A DNA stretch of 64,000 nt from Vespula vulgaris (taxonomy: Eukaryota; Arthropoda; Insecta; Hymenoptera; Vespidae): contig NC_066602.1 in the NCBI RefSeq assembly GCF_905475345.1, positions 1,860,001 through 1,924,000 on the forward strand, given 5' to 3'. The notes beneath the pieces were generated by a model. It worked only from the letters and a program-made list of their open reading frames with translations. It ran no database searches and was not told where the DNA came from. Each line of letters begins with the position of its first letter. Positions within the stretch are counted from its first letter, which is position 1. Position numbers and translations under genes: made by a program. Positions 1 to 12,014 of the stretch are shown here, piece by piece.

Positions 1-605
1 ATAGTAGTTTCTTTTCTCACACATTGTCGAGCATCTGGATGTTTTTGTACATCTATCATTTTCATGGCAACAGCTTCGCCCGTAGCTTTATTTATAACTA
101 ACTTAACTCTGAAAATATATAAAAAAAGAATTGCATTAAAAATAAAAACTTGTTTAGTTTTATAAGGATTCTAAAATGAACTAGAGAAATAGTTTACGAA
201 GAAATGAATTCTTATATTTTTAATTCAACATTGATAAAAGCTAATAATATATTTATGACACAAAAGATTGAGTAATAGAAAAAGCTTGTTAATGTTCAAT
301 TAATATCTTATCAAATAAACGTTAGATAAATAAATAAAATATTGTATTATTTTAATACGTTTTATTATTTTTTCTTAAGAACTATGCAATGAGGATGCAA
401 TATTTAAAACGATAAATACGTACGTAAATTAAAAAAGAAAAAGAAATGAAAGAAGAAAATATATAATTAAATTTTAAATATAAAATTTGTAAATACAAAT
501 GAAAACGTTTTTATCGTTTAATATAGAAAATAATATTACTTACTCGCCATAAGCACCTTCTCCTAATGTGTGTCCTAAAATCCAACCTTCCACAAATTCC
601 GTCAT
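1..605 (-). CDS. Chk1: Checkpoint kinase Chk1 (fly grapes), first two coding exons, cut by window edge
   Basis: Serine/threonine kinase of the ATR DNA-damage and replication checkpoint. Coding exon 1 is 544-605 (20 codons plus 2 bases, beginning MTEFVEGWILGHTLGEGAYG). The intron is 109-543 (GTAAGT donor, TTTCAG acceptor) and exon 2 runs from 108 off the window. The split codon closes in phase to GEGAYGEVKLVINKATGEAV. The sequence shows the glycine-rich loop GEGAYG and the VAIK-like lysine in AVAMKMID, followed by a stretch resembling KKHPDAANSVRKE of fly Grapes. Only about the first 55 residues are present; the rest of the kinase domain and the regulatory C-terminus lie to the left. The start is the first ATG before the kinase domain, as in Chk1 proteins, which begin close to the domain. 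SF3A3 lies upstream on the same strand. Confidence 0.92.
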
Positions 606-1337
606 TTTGCTTCAGCATGCCTCTATAACGGGGTGACGATCTTAATCTGTACAGTTGTAATATTTATCAAAATTTAAATACATGTAGTATATCGTTGTAA
701 CGGTTTTTCATTTTAATATGGCATTTCTTAACGTTTCCTTCAAATTTTATTTCAATGATTCGTAAAGTCATTTACATTAAGCTTTGATTTCGGCTAGAAC
801 GATAAAATTCAAAACACGTGGTTATAAAACGGTAAGAAGGAATTCAAAACATTAATTTTGTTAAGAAAGTATTATACATAAAGAATAATTGTTTAATATT
901 TTTATTAATGATTAATCAATGTTTGTTTAATTCAAATAAATATATGCGGTTATTAATAGTAAGCATATAAAAACGATCACCAATCGATGTACAAACCAAT
1001 ATAGACTTTCTTCGGAACACCGTAGAAATTAACACCATCGTGCAATCGGCGTTGCTAGCCAGAAATATTTCTTCTCCTATCAGATGGCGCTTTGGAAATT
1101 TTTGGCTGGTTAGAATTTTTAAATTGTGATCATTGGTCGTTGAGGATGTGGCACTTTCAATATCTCGGATAAAGGTCCTAGTAGTTTAAAACTAATTTTA
1201 AATCAATCAAAGGGATTGAAAAGAACTATTGAGGATTTGATACAAGGAGGAAATTTAAATAATAAATGATACATAAACAATGGCTTACAAACGATACACC
1301 ATATTATATTAAACAATTTAGTTTGTATATCATATTT
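606..1337. other. Intergenic: Chk1 upstream region and SF3A3 3' flank
   Basis: Non-coding AT-rich DNA between the Chk1 start codon and the SF3A3 end. It should hold the Chk1 5' UTR and promoter on the minus strand. A short GC-richer stretch at about 1000-1090 stands out, but I see no clear TATA box or other strong element. No open frame resembles a gene. Confidence 0.5.
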
Positions 1338-1343
1338 TTTATT
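1338..1343 (-). terminator. SF3A3 polyadenylation signal (AATAAA)
   Basis: TTTATT on the plus strand reads AATAAA on the minus strand, about 80 bases past the SF3A3 stop codon. It is the first canonical signal seen there. Confidence 0.5.
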
Positions 1344-1421
1344 AAACTTATTTTATCGATTATGTGCAAACCTTCTTTTTATATAGATAATATTAATTAT
1401 ATAAACTTCTACTTTGATGTT

Positions 1422-3030
1422 TTATAGCAAGCCTTGTCTTTTAAGATCTTCATAAGTTTTACGATTGACCACATTGCCAAGCGAATCTTCGAATTCTTCT
1501 TCTTGTTCTGGTTGCCACCGTTCAGCTTGTTTTTGCGTTTTAAGTTTTTCCCACAAAGCAAGAGCATCTTCTATTTGAGTTACATTAGCAAAATGTGCGG
1601 TATTTGGAATACCAAGACAACGCATACCATGAGCATGCCTCCATTCTGCAAAATGTCTTTGAAAAGCTTTTGGTCCTTTATACGTGAAATTTCCACAGAT
1701 TTCACAATTGTAACTAATATTAAGACCATGTAGTTTATATAACCAATATGGTATAGGTTTACCGTCCCATCCAAGAGGTAAGTTTTTAGGATTATAAGGT
1801 ACTTCATTATCATCTTCTTCTTCGGATTCGCTTGCACTTGCTTCTGCATCCGAATCACCTCGTTCACCTTCTGTTCTAGCCTGTTTCCTTTGTACATTTT
1901 CTTTTGTAGCTACTCTTTGACTAGATACCAATTCAGCGAGTCTATAAACATGAGATTCTAACCTTGCAATCTCTTTCTGTTTCTCAGTATCTTTTCCTTT
2001 ACCAGACTTTCTGTTTTTATTTTTAGCTAATAAATTAGGATCAAGAGAAGCTTCACCCTTTGTACTAAAAAGTCTTTGGGCTCTTTCTTCTAAAGTACCT
2101 CCGCATTTTAAGCCTAAAGCCATTAATGCAGATTTTAATCTATCTAATCCAAGGGATGCAAGTTCTTCCCAAGATGAAAAAGCAGATAGTTCCAAATGAG
2201 CTCCAACGTGTGTCAAAGCACTTCCAGTTTCCTTTGGCCATCCTGGAAAAGTATTATTTTCCCACTGTGTTTCATAATCTTTGTTAGCTTCCTCAATTTC
2301 TGCATTTATGTCCAGCAAAGGTCTAACTCTGCTTAAATAATCAACCAAATATGATAAAAGAGCTTCGACATATCTGGTGTATTCAGCATTTTTTCTTTCT
2401 CTTGGAATATCAAATAAGTGATCAAACGTAGACAAATAAGTGATGTAATCAACCTTTTCAATTCCTTTGAGATTAATATATTTTTCATAACATTCATGAA
2501 GATCTAAATATTTTCCATAACCTTCTTCGTCAGTAAACTCTACAAGATTAGATAATTCCTCTGTAGGATTTTCTCTCATTTTGGCTAATTCTTCAAATTC
2601 AACAGACATGGGTACACTAATTTCATTTGGATGTCTACGATAGAATTCTTTAATAGATTTTAAGCGAGAATAAAATTCTGAGAATTCATTAGGACCTGAA
2701 AGTGCTTGTACCTGGAAATTGTATAAAAATTATTAAAAAGAGATTACTAGTCTATAGAGACATACATATATTTAAACAAAAACAAAAAAAAAAGAAAGAA
2801 AAAAAATAACCTCTTACCTCCTCTTTTCTTTGACCATCTTTATCTTCGTACAAATCTTGTAAATTTGCAGTACTATCCATATACTGATCTAACAACATCT
2901 TTAATCTATGTTCAGAATTTATATTTTCACGATGCCCTGGCTTTTTATAAAGCATTTCCTTCACCATAGCGTCCATCAAACGTTCTCTTTCTTCATGATA
3001 ACGTCGTTGTTGTTCTAATATAGTTTCCAT
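1422..3030 (-). CDS. SF3A3: Splicing factor 3A subunit 3 (SF3a60, fly noisette)
   Basis: Subunit of the U2 snRNP SF3A complex, needed for pre-spliceosome assembly in the nucleus. Two coding exons: 2818-3030 (71 codons, from METILEQQRRYHEERERLMD) and 1422-2711 (429 codons plus stop). They are separated by a 106-bp GT-AG intron and give 500 residues, against 501 in human. Visible parts are the conserved N-terminal helix, the SAP-like segment ELASLGLDRLKSALMALGLK (about 250-288), an acidic serine-rich linker (about 355-374), and the C2H2-type zinc finger with C407, C410, H424 and H430. The protein ends in KTYEDLKRQGLL, as in other animals. The start matches the family N-terminus. It is head-to-head with the RMDN1-like gene, with 661 bp between start codons. 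Confidence 0.97.
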
Positions 3031-3691
3031 TGTATATTTTAAACTTAAAGATTATATTATCGATTATATATATATATAATAAATATTTCTTTAATATAAA
3101 TTTTTTTTCTTTAATCTAAATTTCAATTTATACACACAAGAGATATCATTGAGTAGATCGATACTTGCATATTGAAGTTAGCTATAGTATCGTTGCGATA
3201 CGAACACTCTCTATATCGATATTAGATATCTATATTGTCAACCTGCTATTGTTATAACTTCACATGTTACATATCCATACAAAAAATTACTATTATTTAT
3301 ATATAAATAAAACATATTATAGTACTAAATATATATTATATATTCTTTAAATAAATGCCAAGTAGAGTTGATATACAAGGTACCAGGGGGCGTTGTTTTT
3401 TTCTATTTACTGTTTATATGTGTTGGCTCATATATACTGACATTTATCTTTCACTTTTGTTACAAAATTGTCGTTTATTTCCATGACACTGTTTATACTT
3501 AATCACTCTAATCTCTAAGTAGGAACAAGTAGGAGTGATTTATGCTATTTCTATGTGTAGTTGATCTTTCGTGATGTTTCTTTCTTTTGTCTAGTTTTTA
3601 AAATATAATGTATATATATATATAAGTAAGTAAAGAATATATTACATGTGTTTGATAATTTTTATGTGAATTTATTTGCTGACATTTGACA
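3031..3691. promoter_or_regulatory. Bidirectional intergenic promoter region, SF3A3 / RMDN1-like
   Basis: Only 661 bp separate the divergent start codons of SF3A3 (minus) and the RMDN1-like gene (plus), so both promoters and 5' UTRs must sit here. It contains an AATCACT...AGTGATT inverted repeat at about 3500-3540 enclosing a repeated AAGTAGGA. No clear TATA box. The promoter role is inferred from position. Confidence 0.55.
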
Positions 3692-4844
3692 ATGTTGTCG
3701 AAAATGTTTCGTTTCATGACCTCTATCAAAATATGTCAAAGGTTGAATATGTGCAAAGTTGCTTTAGTAGTACAAACGGTAATCGAATAACTATTTTTAT
3801 CTAAAGACGAAATAGGAATGATTTTTGATAACTAATGTTTGTGACTTTTGGTTATTAACAGAATCAGAAATGTAACTTTAATAAACTGGTTTATGTAGTA
3901 CCCACTATGATGGGTCTGTGGACTTTTCAATCCACGAAAGAGAAAGAGAAAGAGAACAATAATGAAGCAAAGGAAATTGCTATGAAAGAAAGCTATATTA
4001 TAACGGCAGATGTTTTGTTTGAGCAAGGTTTATATAAACAATTATATAAACATTTATCGAATTACAAGGTATAAATTATTATCTATCAAATGCTCTTTGA
4101 TATTTTTAATGAAATATTATTTATTTCTTCTATATCTAGGATAATAAGGATGTAGAAATTCTATGGCGTCTGAGTAGGGTTTTATATAATTTATCAAAGA
4201 CAGCTAATGAATCAGAAGCAAAAAAAATGATTCTAGAAGCTTATAATTTTATACAAACTGCAATGAGTATCAAAGAAGATCATTATGCTGTACAAAAATG
4301 GATGTCAATATTACTTGACAGTAAAAGTGCTATGGAAGGCATGAAGTCGAGAATACAACAATTATACAGCATTAAAAAGCATATGCTTGTATGATACTTA
4401 TGTTTCATCTATCTTAATAATGCATTATATAGATTTCCTTTTTTTCATTATAGAATTTTTTTTTTCTTTTTATTTATTATTTTTTTTTTATCATAGAGGG
4501 CAATAGAATTAAATCCAAAGGACGCTACTACTTTGTATATGCTTGGCAGTTGGTGTTACCAAGTATCTGATTTAGCATGGTATCAAAGAAAAATTGCAAC
4601 ATTAGTATTTGAAGAACCTCCAAATTCATCCTTCGAAGAGGCATTAACATATTTTGAAAAGGCAGAAGAAACGAGTCCTAATTTTTATAGTTATAATTTA
4701 CTTATGCTTGCAAAAACTTATTTAAAATTAGGTAGAAAAGAAGATGCTCTTAGATACTTAAAATTGACAACAGAATATCCGACTACAAATCACGAAGATG
4801 TTCAAGCTAAGAAAGAAGCACAAGAAATGTTGAACGCTTTCTAA
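3692..4844 (+). CDS. Regulator of microtubule dynamics protein 1-like (RMDN1/FAM82 family)
   Basis: TPR-like repeat protein of the RMD family, which associates with microtubules and mitochondria; the C. elegans member affects chromosome segregation. Four coding exons, all phase 0: 3692-3778, 3862-4068, 4140-4388, 4497-4844, giving 296 residues (human RMDN1 is 314). The last exon carries the family signature RAIELNPKDATTLYMLGSWC then YQVSDLAWYQRKIATLVFEE, followed by a TPR-like unit with SPNFYSYNLLMLAKTYLKLG. The N-terminus is basic with a short hydrophobic run (CKVALVVQT), which could be an organelle-targeting segment, and residues around 50-60 form a K/E repeat. The start at 3692 is the first ATG; a second Met lies at residue 5. 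RMDN3 is a less likely assignment because that protein is much longer. Confidence 0.9.
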
Positions 4845-5300
4845 AGTTTCTTAACATATTTTTCTTAATGCTTAAATGCACAAGTTATATTTAATGCACA
4901 CAAGTGCTTTATTTTGTTCAGATTGGAGTTATAAAAGTGGGTTTTATAGATTGTATAAAGATTTTTATGTATGTGCAATATCAAAAGTATTTGTTGATAG
5001 GTACAAATATTTAATCAAATTTAAACTTAATATTTTATTATATTTAAAGTATAAAGTACGAAGAAAAGAAACATATATACATTCATATAAAAGGAACACA
5101 TAGATTGAATTTATTACGATGTTGGTTTACAATATTAATACGTTGCTATATATACTATATAAGTTATTTTTTATATGCATTTACTATAAAATTCGTTGTA
5201 AAATCATGTATAAAATATAATACAGAAAGTTATTACATTACACTTTTACTAACTTTTTTTTTTATAATACTGAAAGAATAAATTATTAGAAATGTTGAAA
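4845..5300 (+). other. RMDN1-like 3' UTR and flank
   Basis: AT-rich non-coding sequence after the RMDN1-like stop. A canonical AATAAA occurs at 5277-5282. An open frame at 4876-5103 has no recognisable content and is read as UTR. Confidence 0.45.
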
Positions 5301-5497
5301 AGAAAAAAAAATGATTAATTTTATACATGAATTTACTGCGTTCTATCATTCTCTCTTTCTCTCTCTCACATTTTCTCATTCTTTCTCTCTTTCACTTTCT
5401 TCATTCGTTATATAATTAATTAAAATTTATGGTATCTATTAATTATTTTAAATTAATCGTAATTCTCTGATTTTTTTTTGTTTATATAAATTTTATT

Positions 5498-6076
5498 TTA
5501 GCGATCTACAAAATCTAAATTATCATTGTCATTAATTTGTTGGTTCATTGGCTCTATTCGTCTTTCCAGATTTTCTTGCAGTAGGACTGCTTCCGCCCAA
5601 TTTACTTCTCCTGGAATTGCTTCCACGGGTGCTGGATTTAATTGTTCTTCATTTTCTTCTCTTTGCCTTTGTTCATATCGGTTTACAACTTGTTGTGCTG
5701 CAACTTGTAAATATCTGAACTGTCGTCTTCTTCGTTCTATTTGTTCCTGTTCTTTTTGTTGGAATTCTATATGTTGAAAGTATCGTCTCCGTCGGTACTC
5801 TCGTCTTACAGCATCTGGCTCTCTTTCTTCTAGTCTAATCGGTAGATCAGATTCGATAGGTAATCTATCATTAATGCTGACATAGCTAGGGCCAACGTGA
5901 TGAATCGGATGTTCAATTGGTACTGGAAAGTGTACTTGGTGTCTGCTGCAAGTACAAAGAACCGCTAACCACATATAATTCGACGGTAGTCGTGGTAGCG
6001 TTAATTGTAAAATTTCTTCTTGATATTCATCCTCGTTGTTTGGTAGGAGAGGATAGTCCGCCAATATTCTGTTCAT
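5498..6076 (-). CDS. Unrecognised arginine/glutamine-rich protein, 192 residues
   Basis: I do not recognise this protein. It is a single open frame from MNRILADYPLL to NLDFVDR. The N-terminal half has a short hydrophobic patch around LPSNYMWLAVLCTCSRHQ, then proline/histidine-rich sequence (VPIEHPIHHVGP). The middle (about 85-150) is strongly charged, with RREYRRRRYF and EQIERRRRQF, and looks like a basic coiled coil; the tail is acidic and asparagine-rich. No signal peptide or full membrane span is visible. Gene structure supports it: an acceptor (TTCTGTACAG, exon from 6094) sits 18 bp before the ATG, and a good donor (AACGTAAGTA, exon end 6838) lies upstream, so a 5' UTR exon near 6838-6950 is likely. 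An AATAAA overlaps the first bases after the stop. It could be a lineage-restricted nuclear or scaffolding protein; no function is claimed. Confidence 0.68.
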   Translation of the reverse strand: MNRILADYPLLPNNEDEYQEEILQLTLPRLPSNYMWLAVLCTCSRHQVHFPVPIEHPIHHVGPSYVSINDRLPIESDLPIRLEEREPDAVRREYRRRRYFQHIEFQQKEQEQIERRRRQFRYLQVAAQQVVNRYEQRQREENEEQLNPAPVEAIPGEVNWAEAVLLQENLERRIEPMNQQINDNDNLDFVDR

Positions 6077-6094
6077 GTTTGATAATTGATATAT

Positions 6095-6837
6095 CTGTAC
6101 AGAAAAAAGTTATTTTTATATTAAATTATTTACTTTATATTGGATACACGAAATAAATTTAATAATAATAATAATAATAGAGTATTTCCGGGTGAATCAT
6201 ATGTTATAGATATAGTTAGATTTTCAAATATTTTTGGTGATAAGATTGATAATTATTACATGTATTATAATTTATTATATAATTATATATATGTATATAT
6301 ACAATTAATATAAATGCATATTAATTAAAAACAAATAAACAATACTGTTGTTCTCATTAAGAAATTAGATAAGTTATTTGTAATATAGAAATTAAATACT
6401 CTTCAAAATTTTCTATTTGTTCTTTAAATTTAAAACTATTTAATAATTAAATTGACGATGCACTCAAGTTTTACAAAAATGGATATACCACTCTTGGAAC
6501 TATACTGATATTTATTCTTTCAAATGTATTATTTTAATGTAGTTTAATGTAGTTTAATTCACACGATCGCGACTTATTTTTGCAATTAGTATCAAAGTAT
6601 TATTTAAAAATTTATTTTTAAATATTATTTGATTATATTTATAAAAAGAAATAAGTGTATCGTTAAGTTATTATATTAAATAAATTTACATGTATCAATC
6701 ACAATTTTCAATTAAATATTAATCACGATCACACACGATTTGTTTATTTATTACATTTGAAATTGTAGAAAAAATTGGAATATTTAGAATGATTAAAAAA
6801 TTAATTTCACTATTAGAAAAAATTCAATCGTACTTAC
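6095..6837 (-). other. Predicted 5' UTR intron of the unrecognised gene
   Basis: Minus-strand GTAAGTA donor at 6837-6836 and TGTACAG acceptor at 6096-6095 bound an AT-rich stretch with no coding potential. Both sites fit consensus. The first exon would begin in the GC-richer region just above 6838. Inferred from sites only. Confidence 0.4.
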
Positions 6838-7148
6838 GTTTACTTCTTTTTTCACGGAAACTATGTAGCGTACTATTATCGTAGTATATTAGATAAACTG
6901 GAATATACTATTTGACAGAAGAAACCAAAGTATGAACCTGGCACGATGTGTCTCAGTTGAAAATTTGAGAATGACTGGTAAATGGCTGAAGAAAATTTAC
7001 CCATTTATATATTGGTTTTCCCCACCACAGGAATAGATTCGGCAATGTGTAAAAGATTTTTCTATTTAACTGGCTTTTTCAGGTATACGTATTTGTTCCA
7101 GGTATACGTCCTATTTACGTACGGGTATATACCCGACATTTCTAATTT

Positions 7149-7164
7149 AATTTATTAGTTTATT
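7149..7164 (-). terminator. Candidate Wnt7 polyadenylation signals
   Basis: Two overlapping TTTATT motifs on the plus strand (7151-7156 and 7159-7164) read as AATAAA on the minus strand. They would give Wnt7 a 3' UTR of about 640 bases. No closer canonical signal was seen between 7500 and 7803. Confidence 0.35.
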
Positions 7165-7802
7165 GAACCTTTTAATGTTTTACAATCATGGTAAAAGCTT
7201 CAATAAAATCATATGACAATGTCTGTGTGTCACAAATACATAGAGAAATTTAGTAATTGGTAAGTACATTAATTATAAGTGTATGTACACATATAATTAT
7301 ACACAAACACGCATACACACGCACACGCACACATGAGTATAGTCCATCTATAATAAAAAATAAATAATAATTTATGCGATGTATCTAAGAGTAAGAAAGA
7401 GAAAAAGAGAGAGATGTCTAATTTTCATTCCTAATATAATAACATTTAAAAATTGTAACATTTCTTAGCTCAATTATACTGCAATAAAATGATGCGATAT
7501 TGTTCTAAGATTGAGTTTGAGAAGATACAACCACATAGTGCTAGAGAACTAAGTTCTATTTCATCAGTAAATCTTTTTGTAAATTTTCTTAAACTAATTT
7601 TTAGTTAATGTACCTATACATGTAAATCTCACTTGTATATTTTTTTTTGCGAGGATTTCAATGATTAGGCTATATAATGTATCAGAGAGATTACCTGAAC
7701 GACAATAAAATGCAATATCATCGATCACTCGATATTTGTTCAATATTTTTCTGTAACACACTTACATAAGGAAAATTTTGTCTCGAGAAGTAAATATTTA
7801 CA

Positions 7803-10410
7803 TCATTTGCAAGTGTATTCTTCCGTACGTTCGGTACACGTGTCACAATGTACATGACAGCACCAATGAAATTTACATCTACACTGCCAAGTTCTAGTAA
7901 ATTGATGCGTGTTATAACCACGACCACAGCACATCAAATCACATCCATCGGTTCCTAAAAAATAAAATACAAATTCCTATACAATGAGCTTATACAATGT
8001 GTATCAAAGTCATCAAACATTTCATGAAAATATTGAGAGATTCCTCTCTCTAATCTACCTTTACTCGTTCGATTACAATATCTGCCTTGTGTACCCAAAC
8101 TACCCAAAGCTAAATCCGGCTCGCAATAATTCGGCGAGGGTTGAAGAAAGACCAGTTCGCTTCTTTTTGGAATTCTTTTCGATCCCATCATACTTCCGCC
8201 GGTATTAACTTTACTTCTTTTTAATACCAAGTGTGCTCTCCTTGGTTTAACACCGCTGTTCATTTTTTTTGAAGATTGTCGATCACGATGAGATTTTATA
8301 AAATCAGTTGGTTTCCCTTGAGTTTTTGCATCGTTACCAAGAATAGGTGTTATTTCTGCTGTAGTCGAGTGTGATATGCTCTCAGAACTCTAGAAAAAGT
8401 CATCATTTTGATATATCATATGCGTCTTATCATTGTTTTTCTTAGTTTATTTTCTTTTAATGTTCTTGATAAATATGGTATAGTAAAAGAAAAGAATCTT
8501 TGAATACGCGCATATAAATAGATTTTAATCGATCCTAGGTATGAGAGATGCGATAAATTTTCATTGAAATTACGATGAAGAATGTCTTCGATCATTACTT
8601 GGATTGTGGGCGGTGGTGGAGGCGTGATAGCAACGACCGCCTTAGCTCGATAATACTTTTTCATAAGAGCATCACCGATCTGACGAAAACTGGGTAATGT
8701 TCTCCAACAAGTTTTCACGGTACAGGAACCAGATACTCCGTGGCATTTACATTCTGTTTGAAGAAGAGCTTTCACGATCTAAAAGATTGCAACAAATATT
8801 ACTATTAGTTATTTTTATTGGTAAATTTCTTTTTCAGCTTTTTCGTTAGATAATTTTTTTCTTAGATTTTTTCTAATAGCTTTATTTATTTATTTCCTTA
8901 CGGCTAATTTTATCTCGGTTACTTACAAATTATAAAGTATTTTTAATATTCTTATAGGATTATCGAATATAGAAAAGGGTCTTACAACTTTACAATTGCA
9001 AGGGTCAAATTTACTGCGATTGTTGACTTTCATAACAAGTAGCTTAAGCTAGGTACGATAATTACGGTACGATAAGTACCGTAATTAAGTACCGTAATAA
9101 ATACATCTTATGTATCGTTATAATGTTAACCGTTTTATTGTAAAAGGTTTAGCAAGTATGCAGGTATTGAAAAACTTTCGTAAATGTGTAGCTATTGTAA
9201 AAGTTTCAATAAGCTAAAACTTTAGTGAGGTAAGTTTGTAAGGTTTTGTAAAGATTAAGTTAGAAGCTGTAAATAGAAGGACCAAGGGATTTTATTTCAA
9301 TAAGATTGAATTCTTCGATCGGCTTTCGTTCTGCATCGTTATTGATTTTTCTTATACAATATTTTCTTTTATTATATTTTCTTATTTTCACTTTTATGTT
9401 TTCTTTACTTTTCTTACTGTGTATTTATTTCGTACCCAGGTAAGTGTGTGTGTGTGTGTGTATACCTATTCTATTGTATTAGATCTTTCTAAAGAAATAT
9501 AAGTTTCGTTCGGTTACGAACCTAAAAAGGAATGGATAAGTAAATTTTCAAAATGTGTAATTTGCATTTATATCGATTTAATTGCATCTCATTTTAATAG
9601 AAATTTTTGCTATTAAATAACGTCGAAATGTAAAAACTTATTTACGATGTAAAACGAAACTTTTTAATAGACTTAATATATAGTTACATATGTACATACA
9701 TATAAAAGTACATATATATGTGGAATTTTCTCAATGATTGACCGTTCGTACAAGTTATTGCTCGATAAATCAAGATCTATGAGTGTCTGTAGATCGTGTT
9801 AAATAAGGACGCAAATAAACGTAAGCCTCATTACTAAGATTATTATCTTGTCAAGCCATTGTAAATCTTTCATCGATCGAGATCTACCATTATCGTTAAT
9901 CTTTTCAAACGAACGACAAGTTCATTATCAAACCTACGTTTTCTTACAGATTTTTGTCAGCTAAAATGAGTATGTATATGTGTGTGTATACACATTTTAA
10001 TCACTATAACTCTGTAAGACAAAAATCTCTAAGAAAACCTAGATTTTATATATATACATATTAAAATACATATATTTCGTCTATTGCAAAAAAGCATCTG
10101 CTATAATTTACTCACTTTCCTTCCAGCTTTATTGTTATGAAGATTCATCAGACTTCTAGCATCACCTTCGATCTCTCTTGCATCTAGGAACCTACGTGCG
10201 AACCTGTCATTAAATTGCAATGTTAAAATTCTATTATTAAAATGATTAGATCTATCGAAAAATATGTAATAGAAATGATCACAGAAATACTTTTTAAATA
10301 TATAAGTTAAATTCAGTATTATATAATTTTTCATAGAGACAGGTATCAAAACAGAATTACAAAGAAATTAAATATTAATAAATGAAGAAACATCTTTTTG
10401 GTAGATCTAA

Positions 10411-10444
<34 letters not shown>

Positions 10445-11888
10445 CATACATACATACAAACATACATACAAACGTACATACATACATACATACATACATA
10501 CATACATACATACATACTTACATACATACGTATATACATACATATGTATATAAGATATATAAGATATGCATAGGTAGAGATCATAATAAAACGTAAAATG
10601 ATTTGAATTAATTCGCCTACCTCATTCCATAAGTGACATCTGCACTGCAACCTCCCCATTCCCAACCATTCGGAGGTAATTCCTTTCTCGTCCTGCTAAA
10701 CGAAAGACACTAATTATATATTCGTCTATTTTCCTTTTTAATCAAAGGTATGTATATAATGAAACTAGGTAGAAAGAGAAGAAAAGAAGTAACATAGGTA
10801 ATCTCGTTAATATGTTCGCAAGGAACGACAGCAAGAGCCTACCAAGTCGTCGGTTTACCTTATAGCCGGTTCGCAACCGCAAGCCGTGATATTGCCGCGA
10901 CTGCAAGCTGCGGTTACCGCGTATGTAACTCCAGCCGAGCTTATCGCGTACGTGAAAGCTGCTTCTCTGCTTCCTGGAACACATATATTGACGATATATC
11001 AAAATAATGACGATTATTAAAAAATAATACACATTATACATTTTTTTCAATTTTTACATTCATTTATATTTTTATTATTATGTTTTTCTCTTCATTTTTT
11101 CAAATTTTCTTTTTTTTTTTCATTAAAGATTTGTATGTTTAAGAATTTTTAAAATACTAAAAATAAATGTCGAGTCACACTCATAGACATAGGAATATCT
11201 CTTGAAAAAATTTATGTCGAACGGAATTCAACATAAAAGTTTGGATTAATATAACAGTATATATATTTTTTTCATTTAAAAATTTCATTATGCTCCCATT
11301 ACAAAATGTATTCCTATATATTATAAGTATCATATTATATATATATATAAATGTTTTTCTCCTTTTTTTAAGGAAATAATTTAAACGAAAATTGAAGAAT
11401 ATATAATAGTAATAGTGAGAAAACGATCGTTATAAACGCCCACGTTAAAGAGAGTTAGCACATTTTAATTTCCACATAAGATATTTCGCACTTGTGTGCG
11501 ATTAATTACTCTCTGAGAGAGCACCTTCAACTCGTTTGCCACGTTGAATGAGAGTTATACCGTGCCTTCGTTCCGTCGCTTTCAATCTTTTCTTCTTTCC
11601 CTTTTTCCTTCTCTTTTCATCATCATAACCGACACCTACGCAACTTATCTTTCTCTCTCTTTTTCTCTCTTTCTTTCTCTCTCTTTCTCTCGTATATGTC
11701 AGACTCGATTCACATTTACGGTTTGCTGCCGTGACAGACATCAACCACTTTCGAATTCAAAGCTAAGATATCACTTCGACGTTTATCGAGCGTTAATAAA
11801 AGCGAATTAGAAGATTTTAATGTGATTCGATGATGACGACGATGAAACGAATCGAGTTATATCGAATGTTGCTCTGTAAAATAGAAGA

Positions 11889-11949
<61 letters not shown>

Positions 11950-11970
11950 TTAACGATAATTACAAATGTA

Positions 11971-12014
<44 letters not shown>

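Noticed and set aside
1434..1897. Shadow frames over SF3A3
   Set aside because: Other reading frames of a clearly coding exon.
10346..10665. Open frames of Tyr/Val/Cys/Met repeats on both strands
   Set aside because: Translations of the TACA microsatellite in Wnt7 intron 4.
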